NCBI RefSeq assembly: GCF_000373365.1
Contig: NZ_KB891126.1
Location: 106 to 64,105 of the forward strand
Origin: Parafrankia discariae
GTDB taxonomy: Bacteria; Actinomycetota; Actinomycetes; Frankiales; Frankiaceae
Length of the DNA: 64,000 nucleotides
Reading direction: 5' to 3'
The position numbers and the translations under genes are program-made. Shown one piece after another: positions 26,601 to 33,441 of this stretch. Numbering within the stretch: the stretch's first letter is position 1; every line of letters starts with the position of its first letter. The notes beneath the pieces are model-generated. The model did no database searches, was not told where the DNA came from, and saw only the letters and a list, made by a program, of their open reading frames with translations.

Positions 26601-26683
26601 CCCGGTTGACCGAGGGGACGCGGCCGGCCGGGACGACGCGGCCGGCCGGGACGAGCGGACTGCCCGGGGCGGCCCGCGGATGA
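20645..26683 (+). CDS. Giant P-loop ATPase (STAND/archaeal-ATPase-like), unknown function
   Basis: This 2012-residue protein has a single obvious P-loop NTPase near its centre. Walker A GGRQLGKS is at 1310-1317 and Walker B LLLLLDESD at about 1397-1405, with D1402 and E1403. After it come VVFAGLHQTARFERLANHPL (sensor-like) and ALTNSQPALIQLFGGQLLK, typical of an archaeal-ATPase/STAND NTPase with a winged helix. The N-terminal ~300 residues are helical, 300-480 are Pro/Ala/Gly-rich linker, and 480-1230 are helical. The C-terminal ~400 residues show no known effector. The TTG at 20645 follows AGGGGGAG. The next gene overlaps its stop by 4 nt. A sensor or switch role is plausible but unproven. 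Confidence 0.75.
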   Translation: MPRAGKSISREENNDRAVGANADSGVPEPVDEATCEHGVDAYPSVPSTAASEHLRKTWSAGPAGPAVSGPGEGFLAILGELAGGGHGELVRAVPPAILTLLAGDRPVPGDPVPGASVPGGRLAVPALLAAAGELESERRALEREALLALTEAIVGGRGVDGDVFARLVSYLAGLHRVLTTTATLGAVGVPRTLREAAEVLADVTARAATAELVSRVRRLATLAGPEYAANQVASLVALAASVDESSDQRLLEGLDALLSLVELGGSDGRRTAELAPVVLSALPAEAALLLALAGEITVSADPPAGPEPPAVGPTDAAATGRPTEPADISAGAAPDTDLASPVGEDAPAGLEGPTGGGVLAGLGVLAGPGDPAGPGDPGDQEKKTGPVVAGPPAADLPTTDAPAVEVPTGTPAAEVPVVGPAVAAEPSLDDVVARLDFVLPGPAGPSDELPGRPVAPPCQGRAVREPEPAPVPGGLGRGVVERRHTTDRLYAELLAGEQYALAYWLTGARGDPEAVQAAHLLTAHAAAIRTSSGTNAAAFARALPSLDVDVLRDRPGTQMLLYAASVRAGLLSPTAGAAGPLKEMTPAIVRPGTEVADLTQALLTAMYAGVYLTPRSVDAASAAAAAEDEVARLAAAAADMLETGPSRTILYAKATEVLKAWISPSGILGGPLTMIVSGRQDRETLERVSQAAARLRDRAWLATSVRGMRKGNRVIEAKAREKLFDWAGDVAALLSEWISAVENVSAGAGAGSWMAGPTTDLRARVAAHRAGAIEELSAHATSGDPGARAGIRLLNETLDLLAGRSLTGEELAAEKLIRGPLTFAADLPLKASLGPLRRVTVDDVAAAFQARDAGPEGWRRVFASRAARHDQVGTQLLIDTIRLDEPRVAQQLTAEREKAVDQSVADVDRAVAELAARIDADRRFGRLTVDEWTDLASRARAFQPDHRGPRRDFDVMLDDLAEIDHDRSKSARVAVDAERDNLSRAVQAAREQGLRPGFTPSALDRIGRLIDDGDLTTAAECIVTVAEGRTLPGPADRVDHLARFAGVFPALFARGKPQQGPHRLLSDLIALLNIGQNPKDGPLAAAFAAAGVDLTAIGRGTTVSARVVHWQELSKARSFGPRINGVKAIMEQAGFIVDKTTTPPTRQGLAGGRGAWLELHGVKATAGRAIIPAFGSAMSSSGNPLRLLAVWRNPSPAELVQMLKDEQPDRSVVVLYFGTLDLDARRELAHEFRTGSKLPTTAVIDDAAFAYLACQANPGRDVTMAITLPFTSASPFTPDVAGLVPEEMFYGRGTERDLVTDPLGPCIVYGGRQLGKSALLQAAARKFHDGGAKQALYKSIFRVGQATPADGVWAQLWPDLAERGIVPAERPADAREASAELTAHIAAWTAADPDRRLLLLLDESDAFLNADGDASGGMFTQVSIFKELMERTNRHVKVVFAGLHQTARFERLANHPLAHFGDPICVGPLAPQAAFDLLTKPLEALGYRFADSDVAARVLALTNSQPALIQLFGGQLLKNLAASPLPPGAPPQYVTGDDVELVWSETKLRESFRKRFDWTINLDPRYKVIAYVIALHAHDCGIDSTLTPSRLRADCEEWWPAGFSSADVRADEFRGLLDECVDLGVLSYTGRGYRLRTPNVLDLIGGRDAVWEALEQAESFEVAPVFDASLMRPSYGTGATRAPLTSAQIADLLAPRNQVRVVAGSAALTVERCWKTLDDANKDAGRGTLLREAAAATLKATCQQATLKAALHHAVLVVDLKQNGGAGAALRVWEQARELIAAHSPGTLGIVLVLGPAQAAAWPAVYRASDTSSGLTEVRRYENGDLRQWLAETNLPFQDDASRAELLAVTGGWPILINKVADQWYSDHEAMSTDPLAPSRAWLADRAHAAELVIASGVRADAPLSAAWDCIVTQLAGAKEPLSEFVDYLDLLADDDDRGADLRPGALAAAGYRDNADVVQVLRALGLLRPTTEGRFFAEPVLAEATRLTEGTRPAGTTRPAGTSGLPGAARG
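26619..26654 (+). repeat. Two 18-bp repeats at the end of the ATPase gene
   Basis: GACGCGGCCGGCCGGGAC occurs twice in tandem, encoding repeated TRPAG in the extreme C-terminus of the ATPase. It lies just before the overlap with the nuclease gene. Confidence 0.6.
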
Positions 26684-29007
26684 GGCCCGGTTCCGCGGAG
26701 CTCGTGGACGGAATCCTGGCCCACGCCACCACCCGGGTACTGGCCACCGCCCGGTTCGCCGGGCAGCGGATCCCGCCAGCCGCCTTCGCCACCGACAACC
26801 GGGCCATGCTGTTGCTCGACGTGATCGCCCGGATCCCGGCGATGCGGGCCGAGCTGGCCGCCAGGCACGCCGACGACCTCGCCGGCCAGCCGGCGGCCGT
26901 GCTGGCGCTGCTCGGCGACGACACCGCCGCGGCCGAGCGAGCCGCGGTGCTGCTCGCCGACCAGCGTCGCGTCCGCGCCATGACCCGCGCGGCGGTGCGC
27001 GGTCCGGACAGCCCCCTGGTGCCCGCGTCCGCGTCCGCGTCCGCCGACACTCCTGCCGGGGCCGGGGCCGGGGCCGGGGCCGGGGCCGGGGCCGACGCGG
27101 CTGCCGCGGTCGGGCCCGACGACCCGCGCAAGGCCAGGAACCTGGCGAAGAAGCTCGAGGAGGCCCGCCGTCGCATCGAGGTCGCCAACGGCCGGATCGG
27201 GTACCGGGACGTGGAGATCCGGGCGCTACGGGCACAGCTCGCCGCGCTCACCGACGACCTCGACGAGGCGCAGGCGGTCATGAGCGCGCTGCGTTCGGAG
27301 CTGGCGGCCGTCCGGGCCGCCTCCCGGGCGCTGGCCGGGGATGTCACGGCGGCCGCCACCCTGCTGGCCGCGGCCGTCGCGCCGCCACCGCCGGGCCCGG
27401 CACCGGAGTTCGATCCACGGGAGCAGGACCGGATCGGCCACACCCTGCCCGACCCGGGCGGTGCCGCCGCCATGAACGGTGCCGCCCACCCGCACGGTGC
27501 CGCCGAGCCGTGCCCCGGGGAGGAGCTGTCCGTCGACCCACGCGTCGCCAGCGCCGTGACGGGCGCCGGGCTGGCCATCGACGTGTTCCGCCGTGTCCTG
27601 CAGGTGATCGGCGCGCCGGGGCGGGTGGCGCCGGGGGAGGCCACCACCCGGGAGATCACCCTGACCCCGCTCGGGGGCGGCACGGAGATCGGCGGCTCGT
27701 GCATGCTCGTCGCGGCCGGGGACGTCCGGGTCCTCGTGGACGCCGGGATGCGCCTGCGGCAGCCGATCGACCGGGCGGGGCCGCCCGACATCGGCGTTGT
27801 CGAGCGGGGCGGCCGGCTCGACGCGATCGTGATCACCCACGCCCACAACGACCACGCCGGGTACGTGCCCGCGCTGACCGCCCGGTTCCCGGACGTCCCC
27901 GTGCTCTGCACCGCGGAGACCAGGGCGCTGCTGCCGGTGATGTGGAACGACTCGGCGAAGGTGTTCCGCGCCGCCCGCGCCGCCCGCCTCACGCCCGCCG
28001 ACCACCCGCCGGCCGGCGGGGCGGCGGCGGTGGTGGCGCCGCCGTACGGCGAGGTCGAGGTCGAGGCCGCGCTGCGGCGAGTCGTGGCGGTCGGGTACGG
28101 CCGGCGTGTCCCGATCCGCGACGGTGTCGCCGTCGAGCTGTTCCCCGCCGGGCACATCCTCGGCGCGGCCGGTGTCGTGGTCTCCGCCGGCTCCAGCCGG
28201 GTCACCGTCACCGGCGACGTGTCCACCCCGGGGCAGGCCAGCGTCGGCGGCCTGGTCGTACCCCCGGCGGCCCGCGCCAGTGATCTGCTCGTCATCGAGT
28301 CCACCTACTGCAACCACGACGGCCGTGACCGCGAGCACGAGGTCAACGACTTCGTCGCCCGGGTCGCGGCGACCGTCGAGTACGGCCGGGTCCTCGTGCC
28401 GGCGTTCGCGCTCGGCCGGGCCCAGGAGGTCGCCCTCATCCTGCGTTCCCGGCTGCCGGACGTTCCCGTCCTCGTCGACGGCATGGCCCGGGAGATCAGC
28501 CGCGTCTACGAGGAGCAGACGGCCGCCGCCGGCCGGCCGCTTCAGATCTTCGGCGGTCCGGTCCGGCCCGTCCGCCCCCAGCTGCGCGCCGCGGAGATGA
28601 GCTCGTTTCGCCGCGGTGTGATCATAACGACGTCCGGGATGCTGTCCGCCGGTCCCGCGGTCCAGTGGGCGCGCCGGATTCTGCCGGACCCGAACTCGGC
28701 GCTGCTGCTGTGCGGCTACCAGGACGAGGACTCTCCCGGCCGGGAGCTGCTGGAGCTCGCCGAAGGCGGCGGTGTCTTCCGGCTCGGCGGAGAGGTGGTG
28801 CCGGTCAGCGCCGAGGTGAAGAAGTTCGGTCTCTCCGCGCACGCCGACCGGCGTGGCCTGACCGACGTCATCAGGCAGGTGGCACCGGAGGAGGTGATGC
28901 TCGTCCACGGCGACCGGTACCGCCAGCTGGAGTACGGCCAGCACCTGCGCCGCCTGCACTACCGGGTCGCCGACACGTCCCGCTGGGAGCGACGCCCGGC
29001 CGGCTAG
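26680..29007 (+). CDS. Beta-CASP metallo-beta-lactamase nuclease with coiled-coil N-domain
   Basis: This 775-residue protein ends in a complete MBL/beta-CASP RNase module (CPSF73/RNase J type). Zinc ligands are THAHNDH (H387, H389, D391, H392), GHILGAAG (H492), TGDVS (D513), SAHAD (H721, motif B) and VHGD (H743). ESTYCNHDGRD (E540) is motif A, and GRAQEVALIL follows. The N-terminal ~330 residues are unusual: an all-helical part, a run of AG repeats (about 27050-27100) and a coiled coil near 145-205 (KLEEARRRIEVANGRIGYRD). Its ATG overlaps the ATPase stop (ATGA), so the two are co-expressed. It probably cleaves RNA, perhaps under ATPase control. Confidence 0.85.
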   Translation: MRPGSAELVDGILAHATTRVLATARFAGQRIPPAAFATDNRAMLLLDVIARIPAMRAELAARHADDLAGQPAAVLALLGDDTAAAERAAVLLADQRRVRAMTRAAVRGPDSPLVPASASASADTPAGAGAGAGAGAGADAAAAVGPDDPRKARNLAKKLEEARRRIEVANGRIGYRDVEIRALRAQLAALTDDLDEAQAVMSALRSELAAVRAASRALAGDVTAAATLLAAAVAPPPPGPAPEFDPREQDRIGHTLPDPGGAAAMNGAAHPHGAAEPCPGEELSVDPRVASAVTGAGLAIDVFRRVLQVIGAPGRVAPGEATTREITLTPLGGGTEIGGSCMLVAAGDVRVLVDAGMRLRQPIDRAGPPDIGVVERGGRLDAIVITHAHNDHAGYVPALTARFPDVPVLCTAETRALLPVMWNDSAKVFRAARAARLTPADHPPAGGAAAVVAPPYGEVEVEAALRRVVAVGYGRRVPIRDGVAVELFPAGHILGAAGVVVSAGSSRVTVTGDVSTPGQASVGGLVVPPAARASDLLVIESTYCNHDGRDREHEVNDFVARVAATVEYGRVLVPAFALGRAQEVALILRSRLPDVPVLVDGMAREISRVYEEQTAAAGRPLQIFGGPVRPVRPQLRAAEMSSFRRGVIITTSGMLSAGPAVQWARRILPDPNSALLLCGYQDEDSPGRELLELAEGGGVFRLGGEVVPVSAEVKKFGLSAHADRRGLTDVIRQVAPEEVMLVHGDRYRQLEYGQHLRRLHYRVADTSRWERRPAG
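27052..27092 (+). repeat. 6-bp repeats encoding Ala-Gly in the nuclease gene
   Basis: GCCGGG units (GGGGCC phase) repeat about six times, encoding (AG)n as a flexible linker between the N-terminal helical domain and the coiled coil. Changes in unit number keep the frame. Confidence 0.7.
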
Positions 29008-29013
29008 CCGGCC

Positions 29014-30030
29014 TCAGCTGTCGGGCATCAGGTAGGCCACACCGCCCGCCTCGATCCGCTCGACATCCACCGGCCGCACCGGGTGGCCGGTGGACCGCTC
29101 GACGGCTACCAGGCATTTTTCGATCTTGTTCCGGTGGTCGGTGAGGTCCAGCCCCTCCAGGTAGGGCAGCGCGGCCGGCGCGATCTCGGCCGCCCGGTCG
29201 AGCCCGGGTTCGAAGGACGCGACGATCCTGCCGTGCTCCGCGAGCGACAGCCGGGTGAGCGCGTTGACATTCCAGAACATGCTGGCAGCCCGGCCCCGCC
29301 GGGACAACGCCCGCAGCACCTGCGCCTGGGCGCCCTGGAAGCCGTTGTCCTCGACGGCCAGCACGGCACCCTCCACGGCCAGCACGGCCACCCAGAACCG
29401 GCCGGCGCGCCACGTCTCGCGCAGCATGGCCATCGACATTGGTGTGGTGGCGTCCGCGCCGAACGCGCGGAGCACCCGCGTGATGTCGGCCCCCGGGATG
29501 ACCGTGACGGTGGCCGCCTCCCCGATCGGGCTGCGGCGAACCCAGCGGTAGGCGGCCTCCGGCCGGACCGGGGGCGGTGGCTCGCCGCGCAGCCGGTGCC
29601 CCAACCGGTCGGACCGCCGGTACACGACCTCCGGCGCGGCCGGGGCCTCCCAGACGACGAGCAGGTAGCCCTCTCCGCTGCGCGGGTCGCCCTCGTACTC
29701 CTCGCCGTCGTCCCGGTCGCGGGCGTGCACGCGCAGTCGGTACGTGCCCGGCCACGGCGGGGTCTCGCCTTCCACCGCGGGGATCGCCGGGCCGGCCCCG
29801 ACGACGGAGGCGGACCCGGCCGCCGTGCTCCAGCTGACCTCCACTACCTCGTCCCAGCCGGCGAGCTCGACCTCGTCCGGCGGGCCCTGGAGAACCGCCA
29901 GGCGGACATGCGGCGAGCCGGCCGCCGCCCCGGTGCGGATCAGCGCGCCACCGGGGATGGTCTCGACCAGCCCGTTCGCGGCGAACGCCGCGGGTGCCGC
30001 CGATGCCGGCACCGCGACAGCGACCGCCAC
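29014..30030 (-). CDS. DUF6461-like protein (may be the 3' part of a frameshifted gene)
   Basis: This is a 338-residue reading frame. The C-terminal ~180 residues match the DUF6461 pattern that I recall: VTVIPGADITRVLRAFGADA, VAVEDNGFQGAQAQVLRAL, RGRAASMFWNVNALTRLSLA, and FEPGL after a GRIVASF strand. Its function is unknown. The N-terminal half is an unassigned beta-rich stretch. The 91-nt overlap with the upstream frame (29940-30851) and lack of a ribosome site suggest it was once continuous with it. The start (GTG 30030 or 30012) is therefore doubtful. It ends 6 bp from the stop of the convergent nuclease gene. Confidence 0.65.
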   Translation of the reverse strand: MAVAVAVPASAAPAAFAANGLVETIPGGALIRTGAAAGSPHVRLAVLQGPPDEVELAGWDEVVEVSWSTAAGSASVVGAGPAIPAVEGETPPWPGTYRLRVHARDRDDGEEYEGDPRSGEGYLLVVWEAPAAPEVVYRRSDRLGHRLRGEPPPPVRPEAAYRWVRRSPIGEAATVTVIPGADITRVLRAFGADATTPMSMAMLRETWRAGRFWVAVLAVEGAVLAVEDNGFQGAQAQVLRALSRRGRAASMFWNVNALTRLSLAEHGRIVASFEPGLDRAAEIAPAALPYLEGLDLTDHRNKIEKCLVAVERSTGHPVRPVDVERIEAGGVAYLMPDS

Positions 30031-30851
30031 CGCGAGGGCGAGGTGCGCCGCACCGTGCCGTGCCGTGCCGCGACCGCCTCCTCGGCCGCGGCCGCCTCTT
30101 CAGCCGGGACCGCGACCTCGGTTTCGGTCGTGACCTCGGCTCCGCCGATGGCGATGGCCGCTGCCTCCACCGCGAGCAGCGGGGTGACCCGCGGGTGGGA
30201 GCTGAGTGCTCGCACCAGCTCGCAGGTGAGCGTGCTCGCGCCCCAGCGGGCCTGGTCGACCATGATCACGGCGGCCTCCGGTTCGCCGCCGCCACTGGCC
30301 ATGGCGAACGCGACCACCTGCCCGCCGGCGGGCGCCGGGACCCCGGCCGCCAGCCCGGTCGGGACGCCACCCAGCTCCAGCGCGCCGAGGGTCAGATCCA
30401 GCGCGCCGAGCAGGCGTTGCGCCAGCAACGGGCCGAGACCGCGCAACGCGCGCAGCACGGGCGACTCGGCCGCGCCGGCGGGGAAGGGCGGTACGAAGAA
30501 CGGCTGCGGTGCGGGCGGCGGGCCCGGCCGCGCCGGTGGGATCGGCCCAGGCCCGGACAGGCTCACGCGCGCCACCGACGGCCCCGGGCGCGGCGACCGT
30601 GGCTGATCGAGCAGGACCTGCTCCTGACAGCCGGCTCGGCCGGAGCGCCCCCTCGGGCTCGTGCCCTGACCGGCGGTGCCCGGCGCCCATGACCCTCCGG
30701 GCACGCCGAGCCGGCCGAGCTGGGCCGCCGGGGCAGGTGGGATGACGTCCGCCAGCGCCGGCACGACCCGGGCCACGGCCTCCGCGAGCGCGTCAAGCGC
30801 CGCTTCCGGGGGCATCGTCGTGCCGTCCGCAGCGCCTGTCCGGTGTTCCAC
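29940..30851 (-). CDS. Unknown protein, probably the 5' part of the same gene
   Basis: This frame of 303 residues is not recognised. After a Pro-rich linker (about residues 70-125) comes an ordered stretch: ESPVLRALRGLGPLLAQRLL, then ALELGGVPTGLAAGVPAP and VVAFAMASGGGEPEAAVIMV. The last ~35 residues are Arg/Ser-rich (RTSPSRWRSLSRCRHRRHPRR), which looks like reading in the wrong frame. The other frame there (AVAVAVPASAAPAAFAANG) looks natural. A frame change near 30045-30070, at a 5-bp repeat, would join the two parts into one ~600-residue protein. Confidence 0.5.
   Translation of the reverse strand: MEHRTGAADGTTMPPEAALDALAEAVARVVPALADVIPPAPAAQLGRLGVPGGSWAPGTAGQGTSPRGRSGRAGCQEQVLLDQPRSPRPGPSVARVSLSGPGPIPPARPGPPPAPQPFFVPPFPAGAAESPVLRALRGLGPLLAQRLLGALDLTLGALELGGVPTGLAAGVPAPAGGQVVAFAMASGGGEPEAAVIMVDQARWGASTLTCELVRALSSHPRVTPLLAVEAAAIAIGGAEVTTETEVAVPAEEAAAAEEAVAARHGTVRRTSPSRWRSLSRCRHRRHPRRSPRTGWSRPSPVAR
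30055..30069. repeat. Three 5-bp repeats at the suspected frameshift
   Basis: GTGCC occurs three times in a row (plus strand). A unit not divisible by three can shift the frame when copy number changes. It lies where the DUF6461 gene changes reading frame. Confidence 0.6.
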
Positions 30852-31178
30852 AGTCCGCCTCCTGCCTCACGGTTCCGGTGAGGGTGTGAATTCTCGGCTG
30901 GTGGTTCCCGCGCGGGCCGGTTGAATCCCGCGCCCGGATGCTTCCACGGAGGTCCGACAGAAATTCGCCGCGCCGGGACGGCCGGTGCCGGCGCCCGCCC
31001 GGGCGCCGGCACCGGCGTACACTCGCGGCGGTTTCCCCTGTCTGGCATGAGGCTCCTGCTGAAATACCCGAGGTGAGAACATCCGAAGGGATTCTTGTCG
31101 CCGGTGTGACGTGCTCCGTGGTGTGCGCGGGGAAACGGCCAACACCGACCCGGCGAGTGTTTTCGCTGGTCATAGCGG
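30852..31178. other. Intergenic region with a strong hairpin, between divergent genes
   Basis: No gene is seen in this 327-bp stretch. It holds a perfect 16-bp stem: GCCGGTGCCGGCGCCC (30981-30996), loop GCCC, and the complementary arm (31001-31016). Being between divergent starts it is not at a normal terminator place. It could end a small RNA or be part of a control region. Confidence 0.6.
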
Positions 31179-31958
31179 GTGGTACCGAGATTGAGTGAGC
31201 CGTGCGCGAGCCCGGGTCGGCGTCCGACGATCGAGCCGGGCCCCTGGCCGGTCACCGCGGCGGAGGCGGAGGACGTCCAACGGCGGTTGCGCGCGCGGGT
31301 CGAGGTCGTTCCCGCGGCGTCCGGGATCGATACGGTCGCCGGTGTCGACGTGGCCTACGACACCGGTTCGGACCTGGTCGCCGGGGCCGTCGTCGTACTC
31401 GACGCGGCTTCGCTGAGTGTCGTGGTGTCGTCGACGGTCGTGGGCCGTGCCGCGTTCCCGTACGTGCCGGGGCTGCTCGCCTTTCGGGAACTGCCGACGC
31501 TCGTGACGGCGTGGAACAGGCTGCCGCCCGACATCTGTCCCGATCTCGTGGTGTGCGACGGCTACGGCCTGGCGCACCCCCGCCGCTTCGGCCTCGCGTG
31601 CCACTTCGGAGTGCTGACGGGCCTGCCGACCTTCGGTGTCGGCAAGACCGCGTTCGTCGGCGCCGCCGAGCCACCGCCCGCCGCCCGCGGTGGCTCCTCG
31701 CCGCTGATCGTCGATGGCGAGGTCGTCGGCCGTGCGCTGCGTACCCAGGACGGGGTCAAGGAGGTCCACGTCTCGGTGGGGCACCGGATCGAGCTCGACC
31801 AGGCCTGCGCGCACGTCCTCGCGCTGACGCCGCGGTTCCGGCTGCCCCAGACCACCCGGGCCGCCGATCAGGCCGCCCGCCGCGTGCTGCGGTCCGCTCG
31901 GGCGGCCCGGATGGAACCGAAAGGCCGGCAGGACGTCACTGACAGCCCCGGGGACTGA
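31179..31958 (+). CDS. nfi: Endonuclease V (deoxyinosine-specific)
   Basis: This 259-residue protein is a DNA repair enzyme that nicks next to deoxyinosine. Motifs are present in order: AGVDVAYD with catalytic D57, PYVPGLLAFRELP with the wedge Tyr95 and E104, DLVVCDGYGLAHPRRFGLA with D127, and GVGKT near 154. The usual length is about 220-240, so it carries a short N-terminal extension. The GTG at 31179 has no clear ribosome site; a later start around residue 20 is possible. It converges on the membrane-protein gene, with a 23-bp overlap of the ends. Confidence 0.92.
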   Translation: MVPRLSEPCASPGRRPTIEPGPWPVTAAEAEDVQRRLRARVEVVPAASGIDTVAGVDVAYDTGSDLVAGAVVVLDAASLSVVVSSTVVGRAAFPYVPGLLAFRELPTLVTAWNRLPPDICPDLVVCDGYGLAHPRRFGLACHFGVLTGLPTFGVGKTAFVGAAEPPPAARGGSSPLIVDGEVVGRALRTQDGVKEVHVSVGHRIELDQACAHVLALTPRFRLPQTTRAADQAARRVLRSARAARMEPKGRQDVTDSPGD

Positions 31959-32565
31959 ACGGACGAGACGCGCTGCCGAGTGTTCCCGCGGCGAACAGCG
32001 TCCCGGACAGCACGAGCATGTACGCCGGGAAACCGCAGGCGGCGAAGGACGGTCCGTCGACGGTCAGCAGGGTGATCGCCGCGCTCGCCACGGCGAGGAG
32101 ATACACCCGGCGGCCCTCGGAGTCGGGCCACCGAAAGGCCTTGCGTACGGTCGGCGCGGCGGCGCACGCGTCCGCGGTGATGCTCAGCGCGATGCTGATG
32201 TTCCCGTCCCGGAGCAGTGCGAGAAACAGCAGGCCGAGCAGGGAGAGCCCGCCGCAGCCGAGATCGAACCGCGACGACGCCCAGTAGGCGTTTCGGCCGA
32301 TGAACGAGCAGCCCAGGATGACGAGCGGCCCGAGGCCCACCATCAGGGTGGTCAGGGAGGTGATCCCGACTCCCTCGGCCAGTTGCGCGGTGAAGGCCAC
32401 CAGCGGTGCGAGCGCCCACAGAAACCAGGTGACCCGGTTCGGCCTGATCCTGCCGCGCAGGGTCCCGCTCGCGTAGGCCGCGGTGCCGACGGCATTGCAG
32501 GCGATGGCCGCGACGACAAACCAACGGCTCAGCACCCGACATCCCGATGGCTCAGCACCCGACAT
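31936..32565 (-). CDS. Integral membrane protein, unknown
   Basis: This 209-residue protein has about six hydrophobic segments: WFVVAAIACNAVGTAAYASG, VTWFLWALAPLVAFTAQL, LTTLMVGLGPLVILGCSFI, LSLLGLLFLALL and two near the C-terminus. RGRIRPNRVTWFLWALAP resembles a conserved actinobacterial membrane family that I cannot name. The start lies in an 18-bp sequence present twice (32526-32543, 32549-32566; period 23), so ATG 32565 and ATG 32542 are in different frames; only the 32565 frame (or GTG 32535) leads into the membrane segments. GAAGGAG touches the ATG at 32565. Confidence 0.65.
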   Translation of the reverse strand: MSGAEPSGCRVLSRWFVVAAIACNAVGTAAYASGTLRGRIRPNRVTWFLWALAPLVAFTAQLAEGVGITSLTTLMVGLGPLVILGCSFIGRNAYWASSRFDLGCGGLSLLGLLFLALLRDGNISIALSITADACAAAPTVRKAFRWPDSEGRRVYLLAVASAAITLLTVDGPSFAACGFPAYMLVLSGTLFAAGTLGSASRPFSPRGCQ

Positions 32566-32566
32566 C
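32526..32566. repeat. 18-bp direct repeat at a start site (23-bp period)
   Basis: GGCTCAGCACCCGACATC occurs at 32526-32543 and 32549-32566. A 23-bp duplication is not divisible by three, so it places an identical ATG context in two frames at the 5' end of the membrane-protein gene. Confidence 0.75.
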
Positions 32567-32609
32567 TCCTTCGGCCGGTGGGCGGTGTTCCCAATGCCAC
32601 GATGAACGG

Positions 32610-33317
32610 GTGGACGAGTGGACGTACGGACCGGTGAACGAGCTTGTGGACGCTTGGTCTGAGCTGGTGGCGGGAGTCAAGATCGGAGTGAGCCTGCCGC
32701 ATCTGGCGGCGGACGCGCTGGCGGCCGGGGTCGACAGCCCCGCGCTGCGTGAGCTGGCCGCCCTGGGAGTTCGTGACGATCTCGAGGCGCGTCGCCTGCT
32801 GCCCGTCGTGCTCGTGGAGCTGGGCCGCGACCTCGAGCCGACGACGGACGCGTGGGGTGAGCTGTTTCCCTGGGAGGAGTCGCGCGCCCGGTTCGAGCCC
32901 GGTCTCGTGGCTCGCACCGAGCAGGCCCTGGTCATCGTGCAGCGGGACCTGGACGGGACCGAGGCCGGTCTGGGCCGCCTGACGCTCCACTGGTCGGGTG
33001 GATACGGCGATGACGGCGAGCCGCAGCTCCTCGTCGGCTTCGACGGCGAGCCCTATCGCGGCGGGGGCAACCCCGTGGAGTGCCTGGGCGGCACCGACCT
33101 GCCCCGCAGGGTGCTGTCGCTCGCCGCGAACGTGCAGGAGTGCGTGATGGAGATGTTCCAGTTCTACTGGCCGACCTGCGCCCGTCATCGCCGCGGGCTG
33201 CACCTGCCGGACTGGGACTGGGACGGAGCCGGATGGCCGGTGTGGCGCTGCCGGGCCGAGGGAGGTCATGTGGCAGTCCCGGTCGGGGGACTGCGGACGG
33301 AACCGTCGATCTCCTGA
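32610..33317 (+). CDS. Hypothetical protein
   Basis: This 235-residue protein is not recognised. It is acidic and soluble, with no signal peptide or membrane segment. A helical N-terminal half (NELVDAWSELVAGVKIGVSL) is followed by a beta stretch (LGRLTLHWSGGYGDDGEPQL) and a C-terminal part with VMEMFQFYWPTCARHRRGLH, whose Cys and His could bind metal. The GTG at 32610 is preferred because the ATG at 32547 would overlap the divergent membrane gene. It is convergent with the pentapeptide-repeat gene. Confidence 0.65.
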   Translation: MDEWTYGPVNELVDAWSELVAGVKIGVSLPHLAADALAAGVDSPALRELAALGVRDDLEARRLLPVVLVELGRDLEPTTDAWGELFPWEESRARFEPGLVARTEQALVIVQRDLDGTEAGLGRLTLHWSGGYGDDGEPQLLVGFDGEPYRGGGNPVECLGGTDLPRRVLSLAANVQECVMEMFQFYWPTCARHRRGLHLPDWDWDGAGWPVWRCRAEGGHVAVPVGGLRTEPSIS

Positions 33318-33441
33318 TTCGCCCGCCAGCCCCAGGAGGCCAGAACGATGTCGTGCGCACCCGACCGCCGCCGTGGGGTGCTCGCCGTGGGCGGCTCGGC
33401 GGTGCGCCGCGGAACATCTCCTCGGTGGGTCGCCGGGTGGG

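Noticed and set aside
21419-27235. 1938-residue frame antisense to the giant ATPase gene
   Set aside because: It is rich in Arg, Pro and Gly with no domain, and mirrors the GC-rich third positions of the true gene, which has ATPase motifs on the plus strand.
30793-31173. Frames in the hairpin-containing gap before endonuclease V
   Set aside because: They cross the perfect hairpin and have no ribosome sites or protein-like composition.
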